Of a stretch of DNA of 64,000 nt, positions 35,734 to 46,974 are shown piece after piece. The stretch's first letter is position 1; every line of letters begins with the position of its first letter. The translations under genes and the position numbers were made by a program. The stretch spans positions 70,641,501 to 70,705,500 of the forward strand of contig NC_134534.1 of NCBI RefSeq assembly GCF_050624435.1, in the 5' to 3' direction. The notes under the pieces were generated by a model. The model saw only the letters and a list, made by a program, of their open reading frames with translations, made no database searches and was not told the origin of the DNA. The DNA comes from Tenrec ecaudatus (Eukaryota > Chordata > Mammalia > Afrosoricida > Tenrecidae).

Positions 35734-37420
35734 AAAAGACCAAAGTAGCTGTCAGAAGAGACTCCTGAATCTTGTTCTTGGATCTAGAACATAGGAAGCC
35801 AAGTGATGATGGAATAAAGTAGAATAGATGAACAGAACAGACAGCCTCAGAAGATGAAGTGCATTGAAATAAAATGTGCAAAGACTTGTAGTTACAAAGA
35901 CAAAAACCAATCTCTAGCTGAAAGAATTGAGGGGGGGGGAATTAAAGACCAATTAGAAATACAGAGGGTTCTATGGGCAAGATAATTATGTAGCAGGATG
36001 TATCAAAACAAGGATGGACAGAATACACAGTATCACTGTACAAAAAGAAATTAGTCACCACTCAACCATTTCAGGAGGTAGCACATGATCAGGAACCGAT
36101 GGCTTTAAACAAGCGACTCAAACTGCACTGAACGCACTAACCCCCAAACTAGGCTTTACCAACAAGCTGATGGAGTGTTGGAACCATGAATTCATCTATT
36201 CCAAGACATCAGGAAGACAGTTACCTGGCCAACTGACTAGAAGAGATCCATATTTGTGTTCATTCCAGAGAAAATTGACCCAATGGAATGCAGAAGTTGT
36301 CACACAGTATCACTAACAACACAGGCATGAAGACAATTCAAAACCAGCTGCTGTAGTACAGCAATGGACAGCAGAATTCCAAGCAGATTCAGAAGAGAAT
36401 GTGGAACTAGGGATTCATTGCTCACATCACATGCATCTTGGCTGAAAGCAGAGAATACCAGAAATATTTTTGTGTCTTTTGACAATTCAATGTTATTTGA
36501 TTATGGGTATCACAATAAATTATGGATAATATAATGAAGAATGGGAATTCCAGCACAATTAAATGGTGCTCATGGTGAACCTGTAAATTGATCACGAGGT
36601 AGCTAGTCATTTGAGCAGAGAAAGGGACTACTATATGGTTTAATGTGAGAAATGCTGTGCGTTCAGCACACTTCTTTAATCGGTTTGGTCAGCAAACAAT
36701 ATGAGAAGCGGGGCTATATGAAGAAGCATGCGGCATCAGAACTGGACAACGGCTTATTATCAAGCTTATTAACAAGGATATGCAGAGGACACAACCTTGC
36801 TTGCTGAGATCATGGAGGACTTGTAGTACTTGATGATGGAGATCAAGACTGAAGACAACTGCAATATGGATTGCAACTAGAGAAGTAAAGAAAAGCAATA
36901 TCTTCAGAACTTGACCAACTGACAATATCATGATACATGGAGAAATGTCAACCCTTTTATTCTACTTAGATCCACAATCAATGCTTACGGAATTAGCAAT
37001 CAAGAAATCAAATGAAGTGTTGCATTGTGCAAATAGGCTGCACAAGCCCTCCTGAATGTTTTAAAGAGGTCACATGAAGGAGGTAGGTGTGCCTGACCTA
37101 AGTCATATTGTTTTTAATCAAATCATATACTTGAGAAAGCTGGATTATGACTATGGAAGACAGAAATAGAATTGGTACATTTGGAGCATGTGCTGGTGGA
37201 GAATATTAAAACATATCATGACTCACCAGAAGTACAAACAAATTTGTCTTGGAGGGATTACAGAGAAGACTCTTTAGAAGGGATGATGGTGAGATATCTT
37301 CATCTCATACAGTTTGGACATGTTTTCAGGAAAGACTGGAAGAGGGCATGATGCTTGGTAAAGCAGAGGGTCAAAGAAGGAAAAAGAGAAAGACTCTCAC
37401 CAAGATGAATTGCGAGATAG

Positions 37421-37999
37421 GTAGGTTTATTGGCCCAACTTGGCCAATAGGAACATGTGGGATTAATAAAGTCTTAGTTTGATTGGAGGGCAAAGAGATA
37501 AATGGCTTGGCAAGCCCTGCCCCTCTCTCTCTTGCTCTCTGGTGATTAGAGCAGCATTCTCCTGCTTTAGTTAGTTCACTGCCTCAACTTGTGAGCAAGA
37601 ATACCTGTGGGACAGCCAACCCATGGATCGTATCACTAGAGCTTGAGGTTCCTTCGAGACCTGCTTTGCCACACTGCTGGTGTGGACATTACTTGAGCTT
37701 GAGGCTGTTGGACCCTGTCCTCTTGCATTGCTTGAGTTCAATAACCTATCCTGGCCTGCTTCCCTGTGCCTCGGAGCTGCTGATTCTTAGTGACCTGTCC
37801 TGCTGTTTGCTGCCTGTGACCGGACTGCCTGCATTGCTCTCGGGAAGACTCAAAGACTCAGCTGTCTGCTTCCTTGGCCATGGACCTGGCAGCCTAGTGT
37901 GTTGAAGGACTTCCAGTATATTAACTGTTCCATGGAAGTGAGTTGAACTGAGCCCTCTGTACTGTGTGGACTAATTAGTTGTTATATTCCTTCATGCTA

Positions 38000-38066
<67 letters not shown>

Positions 38067-38145
38067 TGATCTATCTATCTCTCTACCATCTATCTATATT
38101 CATGAGTGTCCTAGTTTTTTCCTCTAGAAAACCCTGTCTAACACA
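37421..38145 (+). mobile_element. ERVL-type solo LTR with internal TATC expansion, nested in RTE
   Basis: A sense LTR of the subfamily also seen at 56012: 'TTTATTGGCCCAACTTGGCC' at the start and 'CTAGAAAACCCTGTCTAACACA' at the end. The 5-bp duplication GATAG (37416-37420 and 38146-38150) is perfect, and RTE sequence is continuous across it. The first bases read GT instead of TG. Its 725-bp length exceeds the 56012 copy (527 bp), partly because of the microsatellite at 37998-38098. A 104-codon frame inside it is incidental. Confidence 0.8.
37998..38098. repeat. (TATC)n microsatellite inside LTR
   Basis: About 17 clean TATC units, then interrupted ones, placed between the LTR body and its terminal block. 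Confidence 0.95.
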
Positions 38146-38289
38146 GATAGACACGATGGCTGCCATATGGGCTCCAACAATAACCTGGCAAGGGCAGTGT
38201 AAGACAGGTCAGTGCTCTGTCTGTGGTATGCAGGGTCTCTGTGAATTGGAACTGACACAGTGGCATCCAACAAATACAACATATCCTCT

Positions 38290-38935
38290 CCTTTTGCAAT
38301 GTAATCCATTGCTAACTCTAAATCAAAAGTATATAATGTGAAAGATTTAATATTGAGATACAATTCTCAGCTAACAAAACTGAAACTTCCCCAGTCTGGA
38401 AACATATGGAAGCTATTGGCCTTGAAGGTTTGCAAAATATATTTCAAGTCTTGAAGGTAGTGTATGATCTTCATGTCATTTCTCTGGAATAAGATGAATA
38501 CTTAAATAACAACATCTCACTCCAGAAAAGTTTATTTCATCATTGCTGGAGAGAAGAATACATTACATTAAGCTTACATCTGATGGGTATGGAGTTTCAA
38601 ATTTCATTTCCAGGGGTAGGAGAATAGTGATTGAAAGGTTATTTTCCTCCTTGATTCGTATGCATTTATTTCCCTGATAGTTACCTAATGAGTTAAAAGT
38701 CACAATGTCTTTGTCTCGGTAGAATTGAAACAGTAATCAGGGTGTCAAGTGGCCTGCCCTGTGATACCTGGACTGGGCCATCACCTACAAATGCCGCTGA
38801 TGAATCTGAAATGTCTGCCTTGCAAACTGGAGAAAAGACGACTCCCTGTGATCTGCTAATGAAATAATAGCTCTGGGTACTGCAGAGCTGGGCATATTCC
38901 GCTTCTCTGAGGTTTCTTGGAAGCGACTCAAGGTT
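38290..38935. other. No recognisable feature
   Basis: No exon or repeat recognised. Confidence 0.5.
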
Positions 38936-38939
38936 ATTT

Positions 38940-39260
38940 GAGTTCAGACACATTTGTAATGGAAAATGTGGGACTTTGGGAATTTAGAACAGACCGATGA
39001 AGTTTGGAAGTAAAGTGTAATAGGTAAGAATTGGACTTATGCTGTGCACCAGGGCATTGTTTTTTGGCAGCAAAATTTCTGGGCAGTGGGGGGCCTTTTG
39101 GCCCAACATTTGGGGGCCTTGCCATATTCTCTTTTCCCTTCACACACACCAGCGTCTCGACAATAAGAGTTTCTTCCTGGCTGAGATTTCTATTTTTCTT
39201 GTTTGGACTTAAGACAATCACGTTGATCTCAACAGAGATATTTCCGACCTCTCTCCAAAT
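38940..39260. other. Unassigned segment, possibly retroviral
   Basis: Contains a near-palindrome around 39088-39120 (GGGGCCTTTTGGCCC then AACATTTGGGGGCC) and 'CGACAATAAGAGTTTCTTCC'. It resembles an LTR/primer-site border of an ERV, but no paired LTR or coding region is seen. It fuses abruptly to an L1 3' end at about 39262. Confidence 0.2.
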
Positions 39261-39261
39261 C

Positions 39262-39550
39262 TTCAGAGGATCTACATATAACCTCCTCCCTGGGGTACTG
39301 ACAGCGGAGAAGTGGGTGAAGGTAGACGTTGGATGGTGTAAGATATGACAAAATAATAATAACTTATAAATTATCAAGGGTTCATGGAGGAGGGAGGAGA
39401 GAGGGGGAAAATGAGGAGCTGATACCAAGGGCTCAAGTGGAAAGCAAATGCTTTGGGAATGATGATGGCAAATGTGCTTGACACGATGGATGGATGGATA
39501 GATTGCGATAAGAGTTGTATGAGCCCCCAATAAAAATGATTAAAAAAAAA
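39262..39550 (+). repeat. L1 3' end
   Basis: 'ATCTACATATAACCTCCTCC', 'GAAGTGGGTGAAGGTAGACG', G-rich tract 39386-39404, 'GAGGAGCTGATACCAAGGGC', CCCCCAATAAAAATG and an A9 tail. Confidence 0.9.
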
Positions 39551-39639
39551 GAATGCTCAAATGTAATGTTACAAAAGCGTCTGCTTCATCTTCTTATAAC
39601 AAATGCCGTGTTAAAGGACACTACAAAGCAAATGCCTCT

Positions 39640-40030
39640 TTTCAAGTCTAAATGATCTATGATGCTCCATTCAAGACCATGCTCCTCATCTTACGACAAC
39701 AAAACCGAGTCTCAGAAAAGATCCCAAACCAACCTCACGGCCATTAAGCAGTCCATCGCAGCCCTCTAGGAGGGGAGAGGATTGCCCTGTCGGTTTCTGA
39801 GATTCTAACTCTTTATGAAATAGTCTCATCATTTCCCTTCACAGCAGTTGATGGCTTTGAACTGCTGACTTTGCAGTTAGAAGCTCAATGTGTAACCCAT
39901 TAAGCCACCAGGGCTCCTTTCAGAAAGGTTAACTGCACTAAATATGGTCACAGAGCATAGCAGGAACTGGGACTCGAAACCATTTTTCTGAGACCAATGT
40001 TAACACATTTAGTCACTAAAATATGTTGCC
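39640..40030 (-). repeat. MIR, split by AfroSINE
   Basis: 'CTCCTCATCTTACGACAACA' with 'CCGAGTCTCAGAAAAG' lies left of the SINE, and 'GGTCACAGAGCATAGCAGGA' with 'CTGGGACTCGAAACC' lies right of it. Together they restore a minus-oriented MIR. Confidence 0.7.
39721..39918 (-). repeat. AfroSINE nested in MIR
   Basis: Minus-strand copy ending 'GTAACCCATTAAGCCACCAG' plus GGCTCC. Flanks CTCAGAAAAG (39711-39720) and TTCAGAAAGG (39919-39928) form the target-site duplication. Confidence 0.9.
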
Positions 40031-40179
40031 TCTCAATTCAGAAAAGAAATCAAGGCTGCTCTAGAACAATAATGTGCATATCTTTTGAGACCACTGTGTC
40101 CCAACTAGCAATAGGCCATCTGTAATATAATATTGAGTCCTCAATGGAAATGGGTTGATTTCTCTGAAGAATCAACACA

Positions 40180-40370
40180 TGGCAGAACCTCCTTCCACCT
40201 CCACTCTGTGCACCATTCTCAGTGGCTCCAATTTGTTTTATGTCTTTTTCTACAATTAGGTTGCGAACTCCTTGAGTGCACGATCTGTCTCTCACCCATA
40301 CTAATATCCTCATGTCCAAATTGTTCCTGACACACACTTTAGGTATAGATCGCTAAAGGATTGTATGTAG
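40180..40370 (+). repeat. L2 LINE 3' end
   Basis: 'AGGTTGCGAACTCCTTGAGT', 'GCACGATCTGTCTCTCACCC' and 'TCCTGACACACACTTTAGGT' follow the L2 terminus order. Confidence 0.6.
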
Positions 40371-40489
40371 AACTTTCTGGAACTAAGCAACTGTTATGCC
40401 TGTAAGATTTACCCTGTCCTCACCCAGAACCAATATGCCTCAGGATTAGTAAGTTACTGTACTTCATTTTCTGTCTTAATTTTTCATGT

Positions 40490-41625
40490 CCAAGCTTTCT
40501 GTGGAGCAACCACACTCAGACGCTCCTGGAAATGTTTCCCGACTGAATTCCCTAAAAGCCGCCTCCTATTCTCCGATTGTTCATCTTTGCGTCTGTCGTA
40601 GCCCTCACCCCTCTGCTTGCACTTCAATATGGCCAATTCTTGGTGGCGTTCTGGACCTTCTTTCACCCCTCACACACTCACCAAAGAAACACAATCCATG
40701 TCCAAGTCCATAGACACTGTCACAGTGACTAGTTCTACTCCTACCTCCAAAATAACAACAGTGTACACAGATACACAGCTCTACCTATCCTCTCTTCCCT
40801 TAGGCACCAGACCAATGTATTCAACTGCCCACAAGGACATTTCCACATGAATATACCACTGGAGTTCAGTTCCAAGATTTCCAAGTTGAACTCGCCACCT
40901 TTCCTCCATATCTGCTGCCATCAAGCCATTTCTGACCCCAAGGACAGAGCACAAACTGACCCTGAGGGTATCCAAAGCAATCATCTGTAAAGTGTTGAAA
41001 AATGTTTCCCCCATATCCTCTGTAATTCAATTAGCAAAAAAACCTTCTAATTCGGTGTCCTCTAGATCTCCCTAATCCATCCTGTCATCTTCATCTTTGA
41101 TATTACCAGTTTCCTTTCCAGTGTGTGCTTTCTGTCTGAATTGTCCTTCTAATGTTAGATAAAATCTAAAATCAGATCTGGATAGAAATATTGATTACAA
41201 AAGCCTCCCTTTTGTCTTCAAGTTAAAATCCAAAGCTTAAGTATCTCTTACAAGTTTTTCATTTATCTGACCCCAGACAACATCTCTCCAGTGTCTGGGG
41301 ATACAAATGGTTCACATGATCAGCAGCTGAGCAAAAAATTAGCGGTTCAAGTCTACCAACGGCTTGCTGGTCTCCTTGAGAATAATTAGCTTCTGAAAAC
41401 CCCACTGGACACAGGCTACTCTGACCCTCATGTGGTGGATATGCTTTGGAATCGATTTAACGGCAATTGATTAGCTGATTAATGTTTTTACGCTTCTCAT
41501 TCTCAAGGGCTGGAGCTGTTTCACTTCATCTTTACTTCTGCTCCATGGGCCGCTGCATAATGCATTTCACTTGTTAGGTCCTCGGTAAATATTTGCAGAT
41601 GAACTATTGGATAAATGAAATTCAT
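40490..41625 (+). repeat. L2 LINE, ORF end and 3' terminus, split by AfroSINE
   Basis: 'TGTATTCAACTGCCCACAAG' with 'GACATTTCCACATGAATA' corresponds to the L2 'actgcctactggacatctccacttgga' block. 'GTTAAAATCCAAAGCTTAAG' and 'ATTTATCTGACCCCAGACAA' follow. After the SINE comes the terminus 'CTTGTTAGGTCCTCGGTAAA' with 'TATTTGCAGATGAA'. The best-preserved L2 in the window. Confidence 0.75.
41290..41487 (+). repeat. AfroSINE nested in L2
   Basis: 'GATCAGCAGCTGAGCAAAAA', 'GCGGTTCAAGTCTACCAACG', 'GGAATCGATTTAACGGCAAT'. It splits the L2 at 40490-41625. Confidence 0.8.
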
Positions 41626-41629
41626 TCTA

Positions 41630-42538
41630 AAAGTACCCAAGAAATCCTCTTTGACTTGAGTCGCTAGTCTTTTGCTTAAAAAGCACCAGCTTCACAGGCG
41701 GCTCGTGTTATTGTCTCAGGTGCTTCAAAACAGAACTCAAAGAAAAGAATGAGTTCATCAGGTTCTGTGATCAGCTCGAGTATTGGTTTATCGATCACAG
41801 TGCGGCTGACTTATCCTGAGCACGCTGTTTAAAGTGTTCATAAACTCCGGCTAAGAGGACCCTGATGAGTCACTATCTTGTTTTCTCACTGGAATTGTTA
41901 ACACTTCAGTGGCTGTATTATACAAACAGCCCATGCCTTCTCAAGGTGCTGGAGAGAATGCACAGGGGAGCTGATTTTTGAGCATTAGAATCTTCTATTC
42001 TAATCCAATAATAAATATTGAAAGAATATTAACAAGACCTGAGGATTAATGAGAGCATTGAAAAGAAACACGATCAAAGCATGAGTGCTCCCCCCAGTTT
42101 CCTTTTGGAAAGCATTTTCATGGCCCACATCATTTTTCATAGTGAAATAGAACGTCATAAATGCAGGAGGCTTCCCTGACACGTCGGTAACTGTTTTGTC
42201 AACGGAAACAAATAAGAGTGTCTTAGTCTCTGACAGTGCTTGAAGAAGCCCACTTGTGGTTAAAATGTATAAAGTGATGAAAGGTGAAAGCAATTATTTC
42301 GCTTTGACGCACCCCAAGATAGACAGCTGCCTACACAAATGTTACCTCAGCCAATGGCGTCCCTCTGATGTCTGCTCCTCTGAGCACTCATTTTCAAGGT
42401 GGACTGGAATCCTGCGTTAGGATTATGTGTGAACTGTCAAAATGCGGAACGATAACCAACAAGACACCTATTCTTTCATTTATTCACTCACATATTTTTG
42501 AAATCAGTTCAAATATTTGAGTATAATATAAGGACTAA
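41630..42538. other. No recognisable feature
   Basis: No repeat recognised. A 97-codon minus-strand frame (42000-42293) lacks splice borders or domains. Confidence 0.45.
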
Positions 42539-42543
42539 GATGA

Positions 42544-43036
42544 TGTGTTAGTCTGGGTACTTTAGAGAAACAAATCCACAGAAACTCATGTATACGAGAG
42601 TTTTATATATAGGGTAAGTGCACATCCAGAAAACATCCCAACCTAGTGCTGCCCAAGCCCACAGTCCAACACCAATCCACAAGTCCTCCTCTATCTCACA
42701 AAACACACACTATGACACTGACTGCAGGAGGAAAGCTGAATCAGTGAACATATAAGCATCTCAGTGCTGGCAGGGGCTCCACACGGGTGCTCCAGCACCC
42801 AGGGATGGATTGGGGTAGGTTCGTGCGACTTTTCCTCAGAGATGTCTTGCAGGAAGTGATCCTTGCCAGCTGAAGCAGGTAACTGGCTAAGACAATTTCA
42901 TCCTGGTCCGACCATCACAAAGCAAGAGACCCAAGAACTAGAAAGGCAATGATCACTGAGCTATTTATCTATCCACTATTCAATTAACCCCACATGTGTT
43001 TATCGGCCAGGTTGGCACAATAAACCAACTACTTCA
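42544..43036 (-). repeat. ERVL LTR, 3' LTR in normal orientation
   Basis: 493 bp. The sense strand starts TGAAGTAGTTGGTTTATTG and ends ACTAACACA at 42544. It shares the block 'CAGCTGGCAAGGATCACTTC' with the LTR at 44047, whereas the 4054 solo copy reads GGCCAGGCTCACTTC there. This marks the two as a pair from one insertion. Confidence 0.85.
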
Positions 43037-44046
43037 AGCCACCCTTTGCCAACTTGGCACATGCACATAATTCTTTGGCCTCACAATTGTAATTAAGTAA
43101 CACCTATACCTTAATCCTATAATCCTGTGAATATCTTCCCTCACCTATGAAAGTTTGTAAGTCAACTACATTATGCTTTTATACCCCCAATTTTGGGTAT
43201 CCAATTTATATACTGCTCACTTACATCAACCCAGTGCTCTGAGGAGACAATCATATTTTCCGACATGAAGAATCTTCATTCCAGTTGGAACCTTATGAAG
43301 TCTGATTCATAAGAAAAGTCAAATCCAGACAGGCCATCCACAAAGTCAGCAACAATATGCACCATTTCACAGGCTCAAAAATCTCTAGCTGGTCGGGTTC
43401 TGGTCAACTCAATGTGGGCTGTCTCACTTAGCCTCCACAGGGTGCCTATTGGTCACCTTGCCTTTAGATCATGGGCTCTCACCAATACTCAACAAGCCTA
43501 GCCCCTCGTGCTAGGTCATGAACTTTAGACCAGTCAACCAGCTCTCGCCTTCTCTTTTTCCTTTAAACCAAATCCACAGGCGTCAGTGGCCAAACTCAAC
43601 CCGTCTCTTTATTGCTGCATTTCTCCCACTTCCACTCAACAAGTAGATCCAGGTGGTCACATCACAAGCATTTTAGCCTGCTCTCAGGATCCCCTTAATA
43701 TTCAGTCCTAGAGGGGAGTTTTCTTCATGGTTCCAGATTTTTTCCAGCTTCTGACAAAGACTCTTGGTTCCTGAGTACTCCAAAGCACTGGGTGGAGCAT
43801 ATCTTTTCAAAGCTTTCTTGACAGGTCTGGCCTAAATCCATCTAAAGATCAAATTATAATGACTGAAAGCAGGTGGGCTTACAAATTTCTATTGTCATAC
43901 TTCCCATATTTTCCCCAGAAGCAACCCAGTAAACAATGTGGATTTATCTGACTTCTGGCTAGACAAAGAAGAAAAAATTCCACGAGGGAGAGGTCAAATA
44001 AACATCTACCCTCCATCTTATGATTTGTTTCTCCAGTACCTCACTC

Positions 44047-44545
44047 CCAACCTGGCCGATAAACACATGTGGGGTTAATTGAAGGGTGGATGGATAAAAT
44101 AGCTCAGTGATCCTTGCCTTTCTAGTTCTTGGGTCTCTTGCTTTGTGATGGTCGGACCAGGGTGGCATTTGCCTTAGCCAGTTACCTGCTTCAGCTGGCA
44201 AGGATCACTTCCTGCAAGACATCCCCAAGGAGAAGCCACATGAACCTACCCTGATGCAGCCCTGGGTGCTGCAGCACCCATGTGGAGCCCCTGCCAGCAC
44301 TGAGATGCTTACATGTTCACTGATTCAGCTTTCCTCCTGCAGTCAGTGTTATAGTGTGTGTTTTGTGAGATGGAGGAGGACTTTTTGGATTGGTTTGGAT
44401 ATATGGGTTAAATGTTGGACTTGTGGGTTTGGGCAGCACTGGGTTGGGATGTTTTCTTGATGTGCACTTACCCTATATATAAAACTCTCTCTTATACATA
44501 TGAGTTTCTGTGGATTTATTTATCTAACGTACTGACACTAATACA
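44047..44545 (+). repeat. ERVL LTR, inverted partner
   Basis: 499 bp in the opposite orientation to its partner. The first ~17 bases of the LTR (TGA..GTTTATTGTG) are missing where it meets the internal region ('CCCAACCTGGCCGATAAAC'). It ends GACACTAATACA immediately before the GATGA duplication. Confidence 0.85.
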
Positions 44546-44550
44546 GATGA

Positions 44551-46845
44551 GCAATGAGTAAAATCAGAAAAACACATCCCTTGGCTCTCAGGAATTCACA
44601 TTAAAGTGGGGCAAAGCAACAGGCACCAATATACTGTAGTATTCTCTCACTAAGGATGACAATAGATGAATATGTAAGATTTTAAGGGACCATGCAGAAG
44701 GGTGGAAACTTGAGGAAGACTTCAAGGAGGAAATGACATCTGAGTTGGGTTTTGTGGTTACACAGAGTTGGCGTTTTATTTTTTAATTCCAGACACAGAT
44801 GTGTGAGTAAAAAATTACAGAGGGAACAGCTGCCTAAGCCATAGACATGTAGACACATATGCAGATTGGTGGTTTGGCATAACTAGACTACACATTTAAT
44901 AAATCCATTCGTTGCTGAAATAATGATGATACTTTTAAAGTTAAATGATGTCAACACTTCTCCCTACTATCTCTGTTTGCTTCACCGAAGAGTCCCTTTA
45001 ATTCTGGGGCACTTGTACCTAATCACCTTGAGCCACCGAGTGTCCCGAAGGGCAATTTTTATGATTATAATGAATGCTAACCTGGGCATATCCTAGAGCA
45101 GTTGCATAAGCTGTTAGTGATCCTGCCTGGGAAATGCTGACAAATCATTCTGGAAATGAGCAGACCGGAAACATGCTTACCTGGGGGCAGACTGTGGGGT
45201 CCGGTCTCTGACTCCCAAGTTCTTTGCCGTGTTCTGGACTCTGGCTCCCTGGAAGTATGGAACGCTACTGTTAGCTCAACATTGTGCTAGCAATTAGTTA
45301 ACAAAGCATTAATCACTGAATTCGAGTTACTGACTCTTTAACGTCAAGAGAAGGGAGAAACACAATCTGAACAGTTAAACATTTATGTGTTCAGACTCAA
45401 AATATGCGGTGGTTTTATTTCAAAGGCCTGATTTTTATTTTTACAACCATATAAGTCCTTAAGAATTATTTTGACCTAGCAGCTTCCTGTTTACCTTTTT
45501 ATTTAAGTCCTAGAACAAATATTACGACGCAGGAAAAAGGAAATAACCCCTGCTCTGTGTTGTCAGGTTCCGACTGTCAGAGCTTCCACTTGCATCTCCA
45601 TCACACACTTTGTCTCTGACCTCAGCTGAATAATTAGCTATTTTAAACACAGTAGTATTTAGCAAGAAACTATTTTCTGAAGTATCACTAAAGCAATATC
45701 GAGACCATCTGCATCTCTGAAATTTAAGAATCCGTTCCCAAAGTTGACAGCACAAAGATCATTTACTTTAACAATGACAACATCTTAACAATCTATTACA
45801 TTCACAAATCAAAGTAAAATTGTTGTTCAGTTACTAATGAGAATGATGTAATCCAAAGGGCCAAACACCAACTTTTTGTCTCGTTTTGTTTCTGCTGAGA
45901 AAAGCTGAAGAAAAATTGTTCAAGAAACGCTGAGCCTTGAGATACTCTTGAAATCTTGAATCAAAAATATATTCTGAAGGCATCTTTTTAAAAGGACAGA
46001 TGAGGTAAAGAAAGTAGACTTTCGCCCTTCATACACTGGTCTTTTAAAAAATAGCCACATGAAACCGAATGGCCAAAAGCCACTGTAAGGCATGGTGGAG
46101 AAGACCGGGAGCAGTAAGATTAAGTTCATGGGCATGGACCAGCGAGAAGGAAAATGAGAATGTGGACACAACTGTAAACAAGTGGAATCGATGCCCCTGA
46201 CCAATCTGTGTAGAAACTGTTGAACAGCCACCTGTATGACGGCGTATGCCTTTCACAAACATACAATAACATACGGGTTTAAAGAGGAAAGCAAGAAAAG
46301 AAACTTTGAAACTCTTCCTCTTACCGCCAAGTGCTGACATAGGGAAGGGGAGAGAGAAAGTCAAAGGACATACGAGTATTCTCTAAGATGGATCAAAGAA
46401 TGGAAAGCAAACGGGGTAAAGGAGAAGACTACATTGCTGGAGAGTAAGCGGTAATGCCCAGTAAGTCCTTTTAAACAGAGTTTTGTACTTTGAAATACAT
46501 TTAGATTTACACAAAAATAAAAATATAGTTGACATATTTTATCCAACTTTTCTTAATGCCAACCATATGTTTAATTTAACCATGAGGAAAATTAGCAAAA
46601 TCAGGAAACTGTGGCACCATATTGTTGAGTCAACTGTAGACCATATTCAAATTTCACCCTCTCCCTCGAATATCTCTTTTCTGATCCAGAATCTAATCTG
46701 GGATCACATGTTGCATGTAGTCCGTAGTCTGATCAAATCTTGTAGGGTCCTCAAGTTTCCCTTGCCTTTTAGAACTGCGACATTCTTTATGTGCGTGGGC
46801 TGTACTTTTAGAAAATACTCTCAGTTTGGGTGTGTCTACTTCCAA
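44551..46845. other. No recognisable feature over 2.3 kb
   Basis: Apparently non-repetitive. Several 60-130 codon frames are present but none has splice borders, domain signatures or coding-like composition. Confidence 0.45.
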
Positions 46846-46849
46846 AACC

Positions 46850-46972
46850 CCAAACAAACCTACTGCCATTGAGTGAATTCCAATTCCTAGAGTCCCTATG
46901 TAAGGCTTCTAAGACTATAAATCTGTATGGAAACAAACCATCTCTTCTTTCTCCTTAGAAGTGGTCAGTAAG
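46850..46972 (-). repeat. AfroSINE fragment
   Basis: 'CCTACTGCCATTGAGTGAAT' and 'AGACTATAAATCTGTATGGA': tail and body in reverse orientation. Confidence 0.65.
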
Positions 46973-46974
46973 TT

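Larger units (their letters stand above)
35155..38285 (+). pseudogene. RTE (BovB-type) LINE relic with reverse transcriptase, split by an L1 end and an LTR
   Basis: About 2 kb of RTE ORF is recognisable in order. It starts with 'GATGCACTGAACATGAATGA' (35217), resumes after the L1 insert with 'GAAAAGACCAAAGTAGCTGT' (35734), and then has 'CAACCATTTCAGGAGGTAGC' and the RT core. The catalytic YADD has become YAED (TAT GCA GAG GAC, 36779-36790). It continues with the C-terminal 'GGTAAAGCAGAGGGTCAAAG' block (37357). After the LTR comes the 3' end, 'ACACGATGGCTGCCATATGG' to 'ACTGACACAGTGGCATCCAA'. Many frameshifts and stops are present; it is not functional. Confidence 0.85.
42544..44545 (-). mobile_element. 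Internally deleted ERVL provirus with inverted LTRs
   Basis: A 2002-bp insertion bounded by GATGA on both sides (42539-42543 and 44546-44550). Read on the minus strand, the internal part starts after 44047 with leader-like 'AGTGAGGTACTGGAGAAACA'. It runs about 1 kb and ends at a polypurine-like 'GGCAAAGGGTGGCT' just before a sense LTR (43036 to 42544). The other LTR, 44047-44545, is in the opposite orientation. No gag or pol frame is intact. Both outer termini are U5-type ends (TGTGTTAGTC... and ...ACTAATACA). Confidence 0.8.

Noticed and set aside
38934..39530. 198-codon minus-strand open frame
   Set aside because: It is antisense to an L1 3' end and its unassigned neighbour; no coding signature.
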